A stretch of DNA of 64,000 nt from Microbispora rosea (GTDB lineage: Bacteria; Actinomycetota; Actinomycetes; Streptosporangiales; Streptosporangiaceae), in assembly GCF_900156315.1 (NCBI RefSeq), contig NZ_FTNI01000016.1, positions 1-64,000 of the forward strand, in the 5' to 3' direction. Position 1 is the first letter of the stretch. Each line of letters opens with the position of its first letter. Below, in pieces: positions 8,264-17,620 of the stretch. The notes below the pieces were generated by a model. The model did no database searches and was not told the origin of the DNA. It saw nothing but the letters and a program-made list of their open reading frames with translations. A program made the translations under genes and the position numbers.

Positions 8264-8297
8264 GGCATGCCCGGCCCCCTCCGGCCGTAATCACGTC

Positions 8298-8813
8298 TCA
8301 GTCGTCGACGACCTCGCCGTGCACCACGCGGCCCCGGCCCGCTCCGGCGGGCCCGCCGAAGCCACCCGCCTCGTCGAAGCCCCCGGCCCGGCCGAACCCT
8401 GCGGTCCCGTCGAAGAGCGGCGCGTACGGCGAGCGGGCGGCGAGTGAGCGCACCCGGCGGCCGAGGAACCACGACACCCAGCGGCGGGCGATCGGCCGGG
8501 TGAACGGCAGGATCATGAAGAAGCCGAACACGTCGCTCAGGAAGCCGGGGGTCATCAGGAGAGCGCCCCCGGCGACGATCAACGCGCCGTCGGCGAGCTC
8601 CTTGTCGGGCATGCGCCCCGACTCGATCGCCGTGCGCAGCGCCGCCCATGCCCGCCGCCCTTCGCGGCGGACCAGCCAGGCGCCGAGGACGCTGTCGGCG
8701 ATGAGCAGGGCAACCGTCTCCCAGCCGCCGATCACGGACCCCACCTGGATCAGGAACCAGATCTCCAGGACGGGAATCACGAGGAACGCGAGGAACAGCC
8801 CGATCCGCACCAT
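8298..8813 (-). CDS. fxsA: FxsA family membrane protein
   Basis: This is an inner-membrane protein of the FxsA family; the E. coli member relieves phage T7 exclusion by the F plasmid, and the actinobacterial role is unknown. The family core occupies residues 1-125: an N-terminal helix (LFLAFLVIPVLEIWFLIQVG), a second helix (TVALLIADSVLGAWLVRREG) and the characteristic GALIVAGGALLMTPGFLSDVFGFFM written here as overlapping short motifs (GGALLMTPGFLSD). The Gly/Ala-rich tail (FGRAGGFDEAGGFGG) is a lineage add-on. ATG 8813 gives the canonical MVRIGLFLAFLV start; a GTG at 8825 is also in frame, and neither has a strong ribosome site. The next gene upstream is ppm1, 76 bp away on the same strand. 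Confidence 0.88.
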   Translation of the reverse strand: MVRIGLFLAFLVIPVLEIWFLIQVGSVIGGWETVALLIADSVLGAWLVRREGRRAWAALRTAIESGRMPDKELADGALIVAGGALLMTPGFLSDVFGFFMILPFTRPIARRWVSWFLGRRVRSLAARSPYAPLFDGTAGFGRAGGFDEAGGFGGPAGAGRGRVVHGEVVDD

Positions 8814-8889
8814 GTCTTGCCCCACTCACCCGGCACTCGTACGTCTGCGTCAACGTCCCCGCGGCGGCTGGGGTTCCTGTGGATCGTGC

Positions 8890-9633
8890 CTATCGCCTCG
8901 GGCGAAACCGCTCGCCTAAGCCGGCGACCCCCCAGATGGCCACGCGCCAGAAGGCCTCGAAGATGATCTTCCGGCTCATCTTGCTGCTGCCCACGGTGCG
9001 CTCGACGAACGTGATCGGCATCTCGGTCACCCGCAGGCCCTGCCGCACGGTGCGGAGCGTGAGGTCCACCTGGAAGCAGTAGCCCTGCGACTCGACGTCG
9101 TCCAGCCCGATCTTCTCCAGCGTGGCCGCGCGGTAGGCGCGGAAGCCCGCCGTGGCGTCGCGCACCGGGATGCCGAGCACCAGCCGGACGTAGGTGTTGG
9201 CCCCCCGCGACAGCAGCTCGCGCGAGAACGGCCAGTTGACGGTCTTGCCGCCGGGCACCCACCGGGAGCCGATCGCCAGGTCGGCGCCGTCGGCCACCGC
9301 GTCGAGCAGCTTGTGCAGTTGCTCGGGCTGGTGAGAGCCGTCCGCGTCCATCTCCACCAGCACGTCGTAGCCCTCGGCCAGGCCCCACCGGAATCCGGCG
9401 ATGTACGCGGCGCCCAGCCCCTGCTTGCTCGTCCTGTGCATGACGTGGATGTGGTCGTCCGCCTCGGCCAGCTCGTCGGCGATCCGGCCGGTGCCGTCAG
9501 GACTGTTGTCGTCGGCCACGAGGAGGTGCACGTCGGGCAGCGCCTCACGCAGGCGCCGGGTGATCAACGGGAGGTTCTCCCTCTCGTTGTACGTAGGAAC
9601 GATCACGAGCACCCGCCCCGGGGTCCGCTCCAT
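8890..9633 (-). CDS. ppm1: Polyprenol monophosphomannose synthase (GT2)
   Basis: The 247-residue GT2 glycosyltransferase should transfer mannose from GDP-mannose to polyprenyl phosphate at the membrane, supplying mannosyl donors for protein and lipoglycan mannosylation. The A-type fold motifs are complete: [25 protein letters not shown], the metal-binding DAD in [12 protein letters not shown], and GSRWVPGG. The C-terminal conserved RTVGSSKMS segment is followed by the amphipathic end of the domain; no extra transmembrane helices are attached. It begins at ATG 9633, inside the stop codon of lnt (TGATG), with GGAGGAA upstream, so translation is coupled. In mycobacteria the Lnt and Ppm domains are fused in one protein (Rv2051c); here they are separate. 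Confidence 0.93.
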   Translation of the reverse strand: MERTPGRVLVIVPTYNERENLPLITRRLREALPDVHLLVADDNSPDGTGRIADELAEADDHIHVMHRTSKQGLGAAYIAGFRWGLAEGYDVLVEMDADGSHQPEQLHKLLDAVADGADLAIGSRWVPGGKTVNWPFSRELLSRGANTYVRLVLGIPVRDATAGFRAYRAATLEKIGLDDVESQGYCFQVDLTLRTVRQGLRVTEMPITFVERTVGSSKMSRKIIFEAFWRVAIWGVAGLGERFRPRR

Positions 9634-11189
9634 CAGCTCTTCCTCCGCCCAGAGATGGCCGCCACCGTCGCTCCGGCCCCCATGAGTATCATGATCCACT
9701 CTGGCAGCGCGCCTACCTCCGCCGCCACAGTGTTCTTGGTCCTGACGGGGACGTCCAGGACGTCCATCCCCGCCATCAGCTCGCCGGTACGCCAGCCGAC
9801 CCGGCCGTCGGGGCCGACGTACGCGGAGATGCCCGTGGTCGCCGCGGTGACCACGGCGCGGTTGAACTCCACCGCCCGCAGCTGCGACATCGCGAGCTGC
9901 TGCGGCGGCAGGTTGGTGAGGGCGTAGCTGGCGTTGTTGGTCTGCACGACCAGCGGCGTGCCGCCGGCCCGCACCGTGTCGCGCACGGTGCTGTCGAACG
10001 CCACCTCGTAGCACTCCACCGTGCCGATCGTCACGGGCCCCATCCGCAGCGCTCCCGGCTTGTCCCCGGCGACGGACTGCCGGCCGACGAGCTGCGCCCG
10101 CGACGACAGCGCCAGGAACAGGTCCTTCATCGGGGTGTACTCGCCGAACGGCACCAGCCGCCGCTTGTCGTAGTAGGCGCCGGGGCCGGTGACCGGGTCC
10201 CAGACCACGCCGCGGGTGGCCCGGTTCTCGGTGCCGATCTTGACCACCGCGCCGACGAGGATCGGCACGCCGATGTCCTTCGCGGCGGAGTCGATCACCT
10301 GCCGGGCGTACGCGCTGGAGTAGGGATCGATGTCGGTGGAGTTCTCCGGCCACACCACGATGTCGGGCCGCTGGAGTTTCCCGGCCCGCACGGCCTCGGC
10401 CATCCGGTGCGTCTCGTCCGCGTGGTTGCGCAGCACGACGGCGGGCTCGTCGCCGAGGAAGTACATCCCCCGCCCAGGGACGTTGCCCTGGATGACACCG
10501 ATCCGCACTGTCCTGCCTTCGTCGCCGGGCCGGGGCACGACCAGCCCCAACACCGGTACGGCTATCGCGGCGAGGAGCGTCCCGGCAAGCACCCGGTCGG
10601 CCCGTAACCTCGGCGGACGCCGTGTGACCAGGGCGGCGAGCAGGGCCCCCGTGAGGGCGACCGTGAAACTTACAAGCGGGGCGCCGCCCAGCGCGGCGAA
10701 GCCGGTGTACGGCGACTCGCCCTGGCTGAAGGCCAGCCGCGCCCACGGGAAGCCCCCGACGGGGAACAGCCCGCGGGCCCACTCCTGCACGACCCACAGG
10801 CAGGCCACCCAGAGCGGCCACAGGCGCAGCCGCATGACGAGGACGGCCAGACCGGCCAGCGCGGCCCAGAACAGGCTCTCGATGCCCGACAGGGCCAGCC
10901 AGGCGTCGTTCCCGATCGGGCGGACCCAGGCCAGCGTCGGCAGGAGGAACGCCAGCCCCCCGGCGTACCCCAGCCACGCCGCCCGGCGCGGCCGCAGACC
11001 GCGCAACGCGAGGGCGAGCAGCGCGACGCCCAGCGGCGCGCAGAACCACCACCCGATGGGCGGGAAGGCGAGGTAGAGCACCAGGCCGCCCACGACGGAG
11101 GCGGCGAGGCGGACCAGCACGCCCGGCACCCGCGGCTTCGGCGCCCCGGCGGCGGGCGGAGCCGCGTCCTGTGCCGTCTTCAGTGCCAC
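9633..11189 (-). CDS. lnt: Apolipoprotein N-acyltransferase
   Basis: This integral membrane enzyme adds the third acyl chain to the N-terminal Cys of lipoproteins. The 518-residue product has about six to seven N-terminal transmembrane helices (for example [19 protein letters not shown]) and then a periplasmic nitrilase-like domain. The expected Glu-Lys-Cys triad is visible: Glu in VWPENSTD, Lys in [10 protein letters not shown] and Cys in [12 protein letters not shown] final helix near [14 protein letters not shown] anchors the C-terminus. GTG 11189 is chosen because GAGGAGAG lies 8 bases upstream; the open frame to 11237 adds a Cys/His-rich non-membrane stretch with no ribosome site. Several predicted lipoproteins in this window (csnE, FKBP, 48713) are potential substrates. 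Confidence 0.92.
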   Translation of the reverse strand: MALKTAQDAAPPAAGAPKPRVPGVLVRLAASVVGGLVLYLAFPPIGWWFCAPLGVALLALALRGLRPRRAAWLGYAGGLAFLLPTLAWVRPIGNDAWLALSGIESLFWAALAGLAVLVMRLRLWPLWVACLWVVQEWARGLFPVGGFPWARLAFSQGESPYTGFAALGGAPLVSFTVALTGALLAALVTRRPPRLRADRVLAGTLLAAIAVPVLGLVVPRPGDEGRTVRIGVIQGNVPGRGMYFLGDEPAVVLRNHADETHRMAEAVRAGKLQRPDIVVWPENSTDIDPYSSAYARQVIDSAAKDIGVPILVGAVVKIGTENRATRGVVWDPVTGPGAYYDKRRLVPFGEYTPMKDLFLALSSRAQLVGRQSVAGDKPGALRMGPVTIGTVECYEVAFDSTVRDTVRAGGTPLVVQTNNASYALTNLPPQQLAMSQLRAVEFNRAVVTAATTGISAYVGPDGRVGWRTGELMAGMDVLDVPVRTKNTVAAEVGALPEWIMILMGAGATVAAISGRRKS

Positions 11190-11678
11190 GGAACAGTCTC
11201 TCCTCGCGTGTCGATGGGTCCTGGCGCAGAAAATCATTCCAGGTCAGGGTCGCAGACGGCGGCGTAGCTCGCCAAACCGTCTCCGCCACTCTACGGGCGG
11301 CGTCCAGGGGCGATCACGCGGATGAAGAGACGAAGAAGGGAAGGAGGCCCGGGCGGCCCTTCGGACCGGTTCCGTCCCGTCGGCGGCGGGCGCGGAGCTC
11401 CGTTGTCTACTGGGTGCCCGGGCCCCTCCTGGGTCCAACCCCCCGGCCGGATGGGGTGCCCCGCCCCGGCGGGACGCCGCCCTGCGCCTGGTGTGCTGAC
11501 GGCGTCACGCTCCGTCATCGACGCAGAGGTCGGCGGCGCCATAGAGCGGCCAACCGGTCAGTCCCGTGCTGGACTGCGCAGCAAACTACCGACCTCAGCG
11601 CAGATGTCAACCGCGTCCCGATCAGCCAAAACACCACATTTCCGCAGGTAGGAGCGGTGCACGTTCAGCGCGTTCCAG
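11190..11678. other. 489-bp intergenic region without a convincing gene
   Basis: Both flanking genes, lnt and helR, are on the minus strand, so this is the lnt leader and helR trailer. A purine-rich run (GAAGAGACGAAGAAGGGAAG, about 11320-11343) stands out. Open frames here are Pro/Arg-rich, differ between strands and lack ribosome sites. I see no RNA gene. Confidence 0.5.
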
Positions 11679-13928
11679 TCAGCGCCGTTCCAGGCCGTTC
11701 AGGACCGCGGGCAGCTCCTCCACGTGGACGACGCCGAGGCGGCTCGTGGCCCGGGTCAGCGCGACGTAGAGGTCGCTCGGGCCGCGCGGCGACTCACGCA
11801 GGATCCGGCCGGGCTCGACCACGATCACCGAGTCGAACTCCAGCCCCTTGGCCTCGGTCACCGACAGCACCGCCACGGGCGCGTCCAGCGCGGCAGGGCC
11901 GGACCCGGTGGCGACGCCGGGAACGGCGGCCCGTACGATCGTCCCGATCTCCTCGGTCGTCCCCGCCGGGGCGATGACCACGAGGCGGCCCTCCCCGACG
12001 ACCTCCGCCGCCACCAACGGGCCCGCCTCGGCGAGGGTGGCGACCCGCAGTGCCCACGGCCGCTCGCCCGTCTCCCGCACCGACTCCGGCGCCTTCAGGT
12101 CGGGGCCGACCAGTTCGAGCACGCGGGCGGCGACCTCCATCAGCTCGGCGGGGGTGCGGTAGTTGACGCTGAGGTGCTCCTCGCGCCAGCGGCCCGCGAC
12201 GTACGGGCCGAGGACCCGGGCCCAGCTCGCCGCGCCCGCGGCCGACCCGGTCTGGGCGATGTCGCCGACGATCGTCATGGACCGGCTCGGGATGCGCCGC
12301 ATGACCATCCGCCAGGCCATCTCGGACAGCTCCTGGGCCTCGTCCACGATCACGTGGCCGAAGGCCCACGTGCGGTCCCTGGCGGCCCGCTCGGCCGTGG
12401 TGAGGTAGGTCTCCTCGGCCTGCTGCCGTTCGGCGAAGCGCTCGGCGTCCATGATGTCGGCCAGGCCGGTCAGCTCCAGCACCTCGCGGGCGTAGGCGAT
12501 GCGCTCCTCGCGCTCCTGCTCGGCCCGGCGCGCCGCCCGCAGCACCCCCTCGTCGATGTCCCCCAGCAGCTCTGCGGCCTCGTCGAGCAGCGGCACGTCG
12601 GCCGGGCTCCACCAGTTCTCCCCCGGCTTCTCCCCCGGTCTGGGCGGTTCGCGCAGCAGCAGGTCGCGCTCAGGCGCGCCCAGCCCGGCCGCCGCCATCC
12701 GGTCGCGGTCGGTGAACAGGCCGATCAGCAGCTGCTGCGGCGTGAGGTAGGGCCACAGCCGGTTGAGCGCCACCCGCACAGGCTCCTCGGTGCGCAGGTC
12801 CTCGCGCAGGTCGGCGAAGTCGGCGTCGTCGAGGTTGCCGCGGCCGAGCTGCCGGGCGGCCTGCCGGGTCAGCACGGTCAGCAGGTGCCGTACGAAGACG
12901 GACCTCGCCTGGTTGTGCGGACGGCGCGAGCGGCCGGCCTTCGACCTGGCCGCCTCCAGCGTCTGCCGGTCGAGCTTCAGCGTGAACTTGTCGAGCTTGA
13001 TCTCCACGGGCGTGCGCGGCATCCGCTGGCGCTCCCGCACGGCCCGGGCGATCACGTCGGCCATCGCGATCCCGCCCTTGACCGCGGCGGCCTCGGGCCG
13101 CTCCTCGCGGGTCGCGGTGACGCCCGGGTACAGCTCGCCCACGGTGGACAGCAGCACGTCGGTCTCGCCGAGGGACGGCAGCACCTGCTCGATGTAGCGC
13201 ATGAAGGTCGGGTTGGGCCCGAGGATCAGCACGCCCCGGCGTTCCAGGCGCTCCCGGTAGGTGTACAGGAGGTAGGCCGCGCGGTGGAGGGCCACCACGG
13301 TCTTGCCGGTGCCGGGGCCGCCCTGGACGACGAGCACGCCGTTCAGGTCGCTTCGAATGATCTTGTCCTGCTCGGCCTGGATGGTGGCCACGATGTCGCG
13401 CATGCGGCCGGTGCGCTTCTCGCCGAGCGCGGCCAGCAGCGCCGCCTCGCCGTTGAGCGAGGCCCGGTCGGCGTCGGTGAGGCTGTCGAGGTCGAGCAGG
13501 TCGTCGTCGATCGCGGTGACCCTGCGGCCCCGCGTGTGCAGGTGACGCCGCCGGGTGACGCCCATCGGGGCGGCCGGGGTGGCCCGGTAGAACGGCTGCG
13601 CCACGGGGGCCCGCCAGTCGATCAGCAGCCGGTGCTGGTCGTCGTCCGACAGGCCGATGCGGCCGATGTACAGCCGCTCGCCCTCCGCGTGGTCGAGCCT
13701 GCCGAAGCACAGGCCGTTCTCCACGGCCCAGAGACGGGCCAGCCGCTGGGTGTACATGACGGCGAAGCTGTCGCGCTCCGAGCGGTTCTGGTGGGTGCCG
13801 AAGGCCCCCTGGGCCAGCACGGCGTCGAGCTGCCCGCGCGTGCGCTCCCGCAGCACGTCGAGGCGCTCGTACAGCGCGGCGACGTACTTCTGCTCCCGGG
13901 CCAGCTCGCCCGTCGAAGACTCTGGCAT
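11679..13928 (-). CDS. helR: HelD/HelR-type RNA polymerase-associated SF1 ATPase
   Basis: This 749-residue SF1 helicase-like protein matches actinobacterial HelD/HelR. These bind RNA polymerase, push on the active-site channel and release stalled or rifamycin-bound enzyme, using ATP. The N-terminal antiparallel coiled coil is visible (ELAREQKYVAALYERLDVLR). Walker A is GGPGTGKT at residues 203-210, Walker B is in HVIVDEAQELSEM, and motif III and V-like segments are MTIVGDIAQTG and VTEAKGLEFDSVIVVEP. The final motif VI is DLYVALTRATSRLGVV. The start at ATG 13928 has no Shine-Dalgarno, but TAGAAT lies 10 bases upstream, so the leader would be very short. Its neighbours do not indicate function. 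I looked for a rifamycin-associated element upstream and saw none. Confidence 0.88.
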   Translation of the reverse strand: MPESSTGELAREQKYVAALYERLDVLRERTRGQLDAVLAQGAFGTHQNRSERDSFAVMYTQRLARLWAVENGLCFGRLDHAEGERLYIGRIGLSDDDQHRLLIDWRAPVAQPFYRATPAAPMGVTRRRHLHTRGRRVTAIDDDLLDLDSLTDADRASLNGEAALLAALGEKRTGRMRDIVATIQAEQDKIIRSDLNGVLVVQGGPGTGKTVVALHRAAYLLYTYRERLERRGVLILGPNPTFMRYIEQVLPSLGETDVLLSTVGELYPGVTATREERPEAAAVKGGIAMADVIARAVRERQRMPRTPVEIKLDKFTLKLDRQTLEAARSKAGRSRRPHNQARSVFVRHLLTVLTRQAARQLGRGNLDDADFADLREDLRTEEPVRVALNRLWPYLTPQQLLIGLFTDRDRMAAAGLGAPERDLLLREPPRPGEKPGENWWSPADVPLLDEAAELLGDIDEGVLRAARRAEQEREERIAYAREVLELTGLADIMDAERFAERQQAEETYLTTAERAARDRTWAFGHVIVDEAQELSEMAWRMVMRRIPSRSMTIVGDIAQTGSAAGAASWARVLGPYVAGRWREEHLSVNYRTPAELMEVAARVLELVGPDLKAPESVRETGERPWALRVATLAEAGPLVAAEVVGEGRLVVIAPAGTTEEIGTIVRAAVPGVATGSGPAALDAPVAVLSVTEAKGLEFDSVIVVEPGRILRESPRGPSDLYVALTRATSRLGVVHVEELPAVLNGLERR

Positions 13929-14064
13929 AGGCCGCCAGATTCTACGTGCCGTCCCGCCCTTCTCCCGCATCGGGCACGGCCGCTCACGGGCGCGTCACAG
14001 ATGGATCTCGGCGCGGATCACGCCCTTGACGGCGCCCCGGCCCGTTCGTACGGTCGCAGCCATA

Positions 14065-14083
14065 GTTAGGAAACTTTCCTAAC
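14065..14083. promoter_or_regulatory. CsnR-type operator in front of the csn operon
   Basis: GTTAGGAAACTTTCCTAAC is a perfect 9-bp inverted repeat around a central C. It ends 22 bases before the csnR start. A near-identical site lies upstream of the chitosanase gene at 45192. The likely ligand is the ROK repressor encoded immediately downstream, which would therefore be autoregulated. Confidence 0.85.
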
Positions 14084-14105
14084 ATGCTCTGTCGCGGGAG
14101 AACGT

Positions 14106-15359
14106 ATGACCCGGCCCATCGCGGGGACGCCGAGCCTGCTGCGTGCGATCAACGACCGCGCCGCGCTGATGGTCCTGCTCGAACACGGCCCGCTGACCCG
14201 CCCCGAGCTGGGGGCGCTCACCGGCCTGTCCAAGCCGACCGCCTCCCAGCTGCTGGCCCGGCTCCAGGAGGCCGGCCTGGTCGTCCTGGACGGCATCCGG
14301 GAGGGCCTGCCGGGCCGTACGGCGGAGCTCTACCGGATCAACCCCCGCGCGGCGCACGTGGCGGCGCTGGACGTCACGCCGGCACGTATCGCGGTGGCGG
14401 TCGCCGACGTCACCGGAGCGGTCGTCGCCGAGCACCGGCTGGCGACTCCGGGGCGCACCGGTGGCGACGTGGTGGAGCGGGTCCGGGCCGCGCTCACAGG
14501 GGCGTGCGGCCCGGCCGGGCTCGACCCGACGGAGCTGAGCCGGGTGGTCGTCGGCATCGGCGGCGCCGTCGACCCCTCGACCGGCAGGCTCGGGTACGCG
14601 GCCCACATCCCGGGCTGGCACATCCCCGACCTGATCGGAACCCTCCGCGACGGGATCGGCGTGCCGATCGACGTGGAGAACGACGTCAACCTCGTCGCCC
14701 AGGGCGAACGGTCCAGGGGCAGCGCCCGGGGCCACCAGGACTACGTGCTGCTGTGGGCCGACGAGGGCATCGGCGCTGCCCTCGTCATCGGCGGCCGCCT
14801 CCATCGCGGGGCGACCGGCGGCGCGGGCGAGGTGGGCTACATGCCCGTGGTCGGCGCCCCCACCGCGCGGGACGTCGGCAGGCGGGCCAACCACGGGTTC
14901 CAGGCGCTGTCGGGCGGCCCGGCCGTGCTCGCCCTCCTGCGGGCGCACGGGGTGCGCGGCTCCACGCCGAGCGGCGCCGTCCGCAACGCGGTCGCCCTGG
15001 CCGGACGCGGTGGCCCGGACGGCGAGAGCGCGTACGCGGCCCTGCGCGACCTCGCCGGCCGTCTAGCGATGGGGCTGGCCGCGATCACGGCCGTGGTCGA
15101 CCCCGAGATCGTCGTGCTGTCCGGCGGCGTGCTGCTCGCCGGCGGCGAGGTCCTGCGGGAGGTGGTCGAGCGGGAGCTGCACGCGCTCACCATTCCCCGG
15201 CCTCGTGTGCTGCTGTCCACTCTCGAGGGCAACCCGGTCCTCACCGGGGCCCTCGACCTCGCGCTCGGCGCCGTACGCGAGGAGCTGTTCGGCCCGGTGA
15301 ACGGCGCGGTGAACGGCGCGGTGAACGGCCCGGTGAACACATCCCCTTCGGCCCACTAG
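14106..15359 (+). CDS. csnR: ROK-family repressor of chitosan utilisation (CsnR-like)
   Basis: The 417-residue protein has an N-terminal winged helix-turn-helix (LTRPELGALTGLSKPTASQLLARLQEAG, residues about 31-58) fused to a ROK sugar-binding domain. That domain carries the VVVGIGGAVDPSTG and ENDVNLVAQGE motifs; the zinc-binding Cys cluster of ROK kinases is absent. It leads an operon in the order regulator, binding protein, two permeases, GH4 enzyme and kinase, matching the csnR-csnEFGHK operon of Streptomyces as I recall it. The operator 22 bp upstream and its second copy at the chitosanase gene support repression relieved by glucosamine oligosaccharides. The C-terminus ends in a VNGAVNGAVNGPVN tail made by a 12-bp tandem repeat. 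ATG 14106 follows GGGAGAA. Confidence 0.88.
   Translation: MTRPIAGTPSLLRAINDRAALMVLLEHGPLTRPELGALTGLSKPTASQLLARLQEAGLVVLDGIREGLPGRTAELYRINPRAAHVAALDVTPARIAVAVADVTGAVVAEHRLATPGRTGGDVVERVRAALTGACGPAGLDPTELSRVVVGIGGAVDPSTGRLGYAAHIPGWHIPDLIGTLRDGIGVPIDVENDVNLVAQGERSRGSARGHQDYVLLWADEGIGAALVIGGRLHRGATGGAGEVGYMPVVGAPTARDVGRRANHGFQALSGGPAVLALLRAHGVRGSTPSGAVRNAVALAGRGGPDGESAYAALRDLAGRLAMGLAAITAVVDPEIVVLSGGVLLAGGEVLREVVERELHALTIPRPRVLLSTLEGNPVLTGALDLALGAVREELFGPVNGAVNGAVNGPVNTSPSAH
15297..15338 (+). repeat. 12-bp tandem repeat at the 3' end of csnR
   Basis: Three and a half copies of GTGAACGGCGCG (the third has GGCCCG) run in frame and encode a VNGA/VNGP tail. Copy-number slippage here would change only the C-terminal tail of the repressor. 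Confidence 0.85.
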
Positions 15360-15372
15360 GGAGGCACCCCCC

Positions 15373-16710
15373 ATGAAACGCCTTCTCCTCCTCTCCACGG
15401 CACTTCTCGTCGGCGCCGGGCTGCCCGCGCTCACCGCCTGTACGGCCGGCACCGAGAGCGGGCCGCCCAAGGTGGCCCAGAGCGGGGCGAGCCACGAACC
15501 GGTCACCATCGAGTTCTGGCACGGCTTCAGCGCCGACAACGAGCTCAAGGCCTTCGACGAGACCCTCGCCGGCTTCCAGAAGAAGTTCCCGTGGATCACG
15601 GTCAAGCCGACCAAGGCCGTCCAGGACAGCCAGATCCTCCAGTCCGTGCGCGGCGGCAACCCGCCCGACGTGGCCCTGTCGTTCACCACCGACAGCGTCG
15701 CCGAGTTCTGCAAGGCCGGGATCTTCCAGGACCTCAACCCGTATCTGAAGGCGAGCGGCATCGATCCGGCGGCGCTGTTCCCCAAGGTGATCGCCGAATA
15801 CACGCAGTATCAGGGCAAGCGCTGCGTGATGCCGATGCTCGCCGACGCGTACGGCCTCTACTACAACAAGACGCTCATGCAGGGCCACCAGCCGCCGAAG
15901 ACGATGAGCGAGCTGGCCGACCTCGCCAAGAAGCTGACGGTCAAGAACGACAAGGGCGACATCAAGGTCGCCGGGTTCGTCCCGACCAGCCAGATGTACG
16001 AGAACGCCCCCATCCACACCGGCGTGATGGTCGGCGGGAAGTGGACCAACCCCGACGGCACCTCGGCCATCGGCTCCGACCCGCAGTGGAAGAAGCTGAT
16101 GACCTGGCAGAAGGACCTCACCGACTGGTACGGCTACGACAGGCTCGAGAAGTTCCGCAAGAGCTTCGGCGACGAGTGGTCGGCCGAGAACCCGTTCAAC
16201 ACGGGCAAGGTCGCCATGGCCATCGACGGCGAGTGGCGCACCGCCATGCTGGCCGCCGACGCCCCCGACCTCGACTACGGCACCGCGCCGCTGCCGGTGG
16301 CCGACGACCAGCCGCAGCGGTACGGCGCGGGCTACATCACCGGGACCGTCATCGGCGTCCCGCGCGGCGCCAAGCACCCGGAGGCCGCCTGGGAGCTGGT
16401 GAAATACCTCACCACCGACACCGGCACGCTGGTGACGCTGTCGAACGCGATCAGGAACGTGCCGAGCACGCTGCCCGCGCTCCAGTCGCCCGACCTCAAG
16501 AAGGACCCGAACTTCCAGACCTTCCTCGACGTCTTCGCCAACCCCGACAGCACGACGCTGCCGGCCCACGTCAACTCCGTCTTCAACCAGCAGACGCTGC
16601 AGGAGGCGCAGATCAAGTGGGAGTCGGGCCGCGCGTCCGACCTGGACGCGCTGCTCGCCGAGGTCGACAAGAAGATCGACGAGAAGCTCAAGCTGACGGC
16701 GGGCGGCTGA
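15373..16710 (+). CDS. csnE: ABC transporter sugar-binding lipoprotein (CsnE-like)
   Basis: This extracellular solute-binding protein of family 1 (445 residues) captures oligosaccharides for the adjacent permeases. The lipoprotein signal is clear: basic MKR, hydrophobic LLLLSTALLVGAGLP and lipobox LTAC with lipidated Cys23. The mature protein shows typical family motifs (VTIEFWHGFSADNELKAF, NPPDVALSFTTDS, YGLYYNKTLM, and the TGTVIGVPRGAKHPEAAWEL block). The start at 15373 has GGGAGG nine bases upstream and lies 13 bp after csnR. The repressor, the GH4 enzyme and the operator shared with the chitosanase indicate glucosamine oligomers as substrate; the protein sequence alone would not reveal this. 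No ATP-binding subunit is encoded here, so a shared MsiK-type ATPase elsewhere is expected. Confidence 0.9.
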   Translation: MKRLLLLSTALLVGAGLPALTACTAGTESGPPKVAQSGASHEPVTIEFWHGFSADNELKAFDETLAGFQKKFPWITVKPTKAVQDSQILQSVRGGNPPDVALSFTTDSVAEFCKAGIFQDLNPYLKASGIDPAALFPKVIAEYTQYQGKRCVMPMLADAYGLYYNKTLMQGHQPPKTMSELADLAKKLTVKNDKGDIKVAGFVPTSQMYENAPIHTGVMVGGKWTNPDGTSAIGSDPQWKKLMTWQKDLTDWYGYDRLEKFRKSFGDEWSAENPFNTGKVAMAIDGEWRTAMLAADAPDLDYGTAPLPVADDQPQRYGAGYITGTVIGVPRGAKHPEAAWELVKYLTTDTGTLVTLSNAIRNVPSTLPALQSPDLKKDPNFQTFLDVFANPDSTTLPAHVNSVFNQQTLQEAQIKWESGRASDLDALLAEVDKKIDEKLKLTAGG

Positions 16711-16717
16711 GCCCCCG

Positions 16718-17620
16718 ATGCGTGGAAACCTGCGCGCCCTGCTCTACCTGTCCCCCTGGCTCGCCGGGTTCGCGATCTTCTTCGTCTACCCGCTGGTGTC
16801 CACGGTCTACTTCTCCTTCCAGCGGTACGACCTGTTCACCCTGGAGCCCGTCGGGCTGCTCAACTGGGAGTACTTCCTCAAGGACCAGGCGGCCTGGACG
16901 GCGATCCGCAACACCCTGTGGCTCGTCGTGGTGATGGTCCCGCTGCGGGTGCTGTTCGGCCTCGGCGTCGCCCAGCTGGTGACCCGGTTGAAGGCCGGCG
17001 CCGGGGTCTACCGCACGATCTTCTACCTGCCGGCCCTGGTGCCGCTGGTGGCCGGGACGCTGGGGTTCGTGTTCCTGCTCAACCCCGGCACGGGGCCGGT
17101 GGACGCGCTCCTCTCGGCGGTCGGGCTGCCCGCTCCCGACTGGTTCGGCGACCCGGCGTGGTCGAAGTGGGGGCTCACTCTGCTGGGCCTGTGGTCGGTC
17201 GGCGACCTGATGGTCATCTTCATGGCCGCCCTGCTCGACGTGCCGAAACAGCTCTACGAGGCCGCCTCCATCGACGGCGCGGACGGCTGGCGGCAGTTCA
17301 CGTCGATCACGCTGCCGGTGATCCGGCCGGTGCTGATGTTCGCCCTGGTCACCGGGGTGATCCAGACGCTGCAGTACTTCACGCAGGCCGAGGTGGCCGC
17401 GCGGGTCGCGTCCGGGGCGACCGACTCGGCCGGGTCGGTCTTCACCCCCGGCTACCCCGACCAGTCCACGCTGACGTTCCCCCAGTGGCTGTTCCAGCAG
17501 GGCTTCCGCGACTACGCGATGGGCTACGCGTGCGTGCTCGCGCTGGTGCTGTTCGCGGTGGCGATGGTCTTCACGCTCGTCCTGCTGCGGCAGTTCCGCT
17601 TCGCCGAGGAGGAGTCGTGA
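16718..17620 (+). CDS. csnF: ABC sugar transporter permease (CsnF-like, MalF type)
   Basis: This is a 300-residue inner-membrane permease of the MalF/UgpA type with six predicted helices, starting at LYLSPWLAGFAIFFVYPL. The cytoplasmic EAA loop that contacts the ATPase is recognisable as YEAASIDGADGWRQFTSITL followed by PVIRP. ATG 16718 follows the csnE stop by 7 bp. It overlaps the next permease by four bases (GTGA), so the two are translationally coupled and form the heterodimeric channel for the CsnE-bound sugar. Confidence 0.92.
   Translation: MRGNLRALLYLSPWLAGFAIFFVYPLVSTVYFSFQRYDLFTLEPVGLLNWEYFLKDQAAWTAIRNTLWLVVVMVPLRVLFGLGVAQLVTRLKAGAGVYRTIFYLPALVPLVAGTLGFVFLLNPGTGPVDALLSAVGLPAPDWFGDPAWSKWGLTLLGLWSVGDLMVIFMAALLDVPKQLYEAASIDGADGWRQFTSITLPVIRPVLMFALVTGVIQTLQYFTQAEVAARVASGATDSAGSVFTPGYPDQSTLTFPQWLFQQGFRDYAMGYACVLALVLFAVAMVFTLVLLRQFRFAEEES

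Noticed and set aside
11171-11977. 268-residue plus-strand ORF across the lnt-helR gap
   Set aside because: It overlaps both flanking genes in antisense and has no ribosome site or conserved motif.
11724-14069. 781-residue plus-strand open frame
   Set aside because: It is antisense to helR, whose helicase motifs are complete; composition is typical of a complementary-strand artefact.
15297-15338. Tandem repeats as a CRISPR array
   Set aside because: The unit is only 12 bp with no spacers and is in frame with csnR; no CRISPR or cas gene is present in the window.
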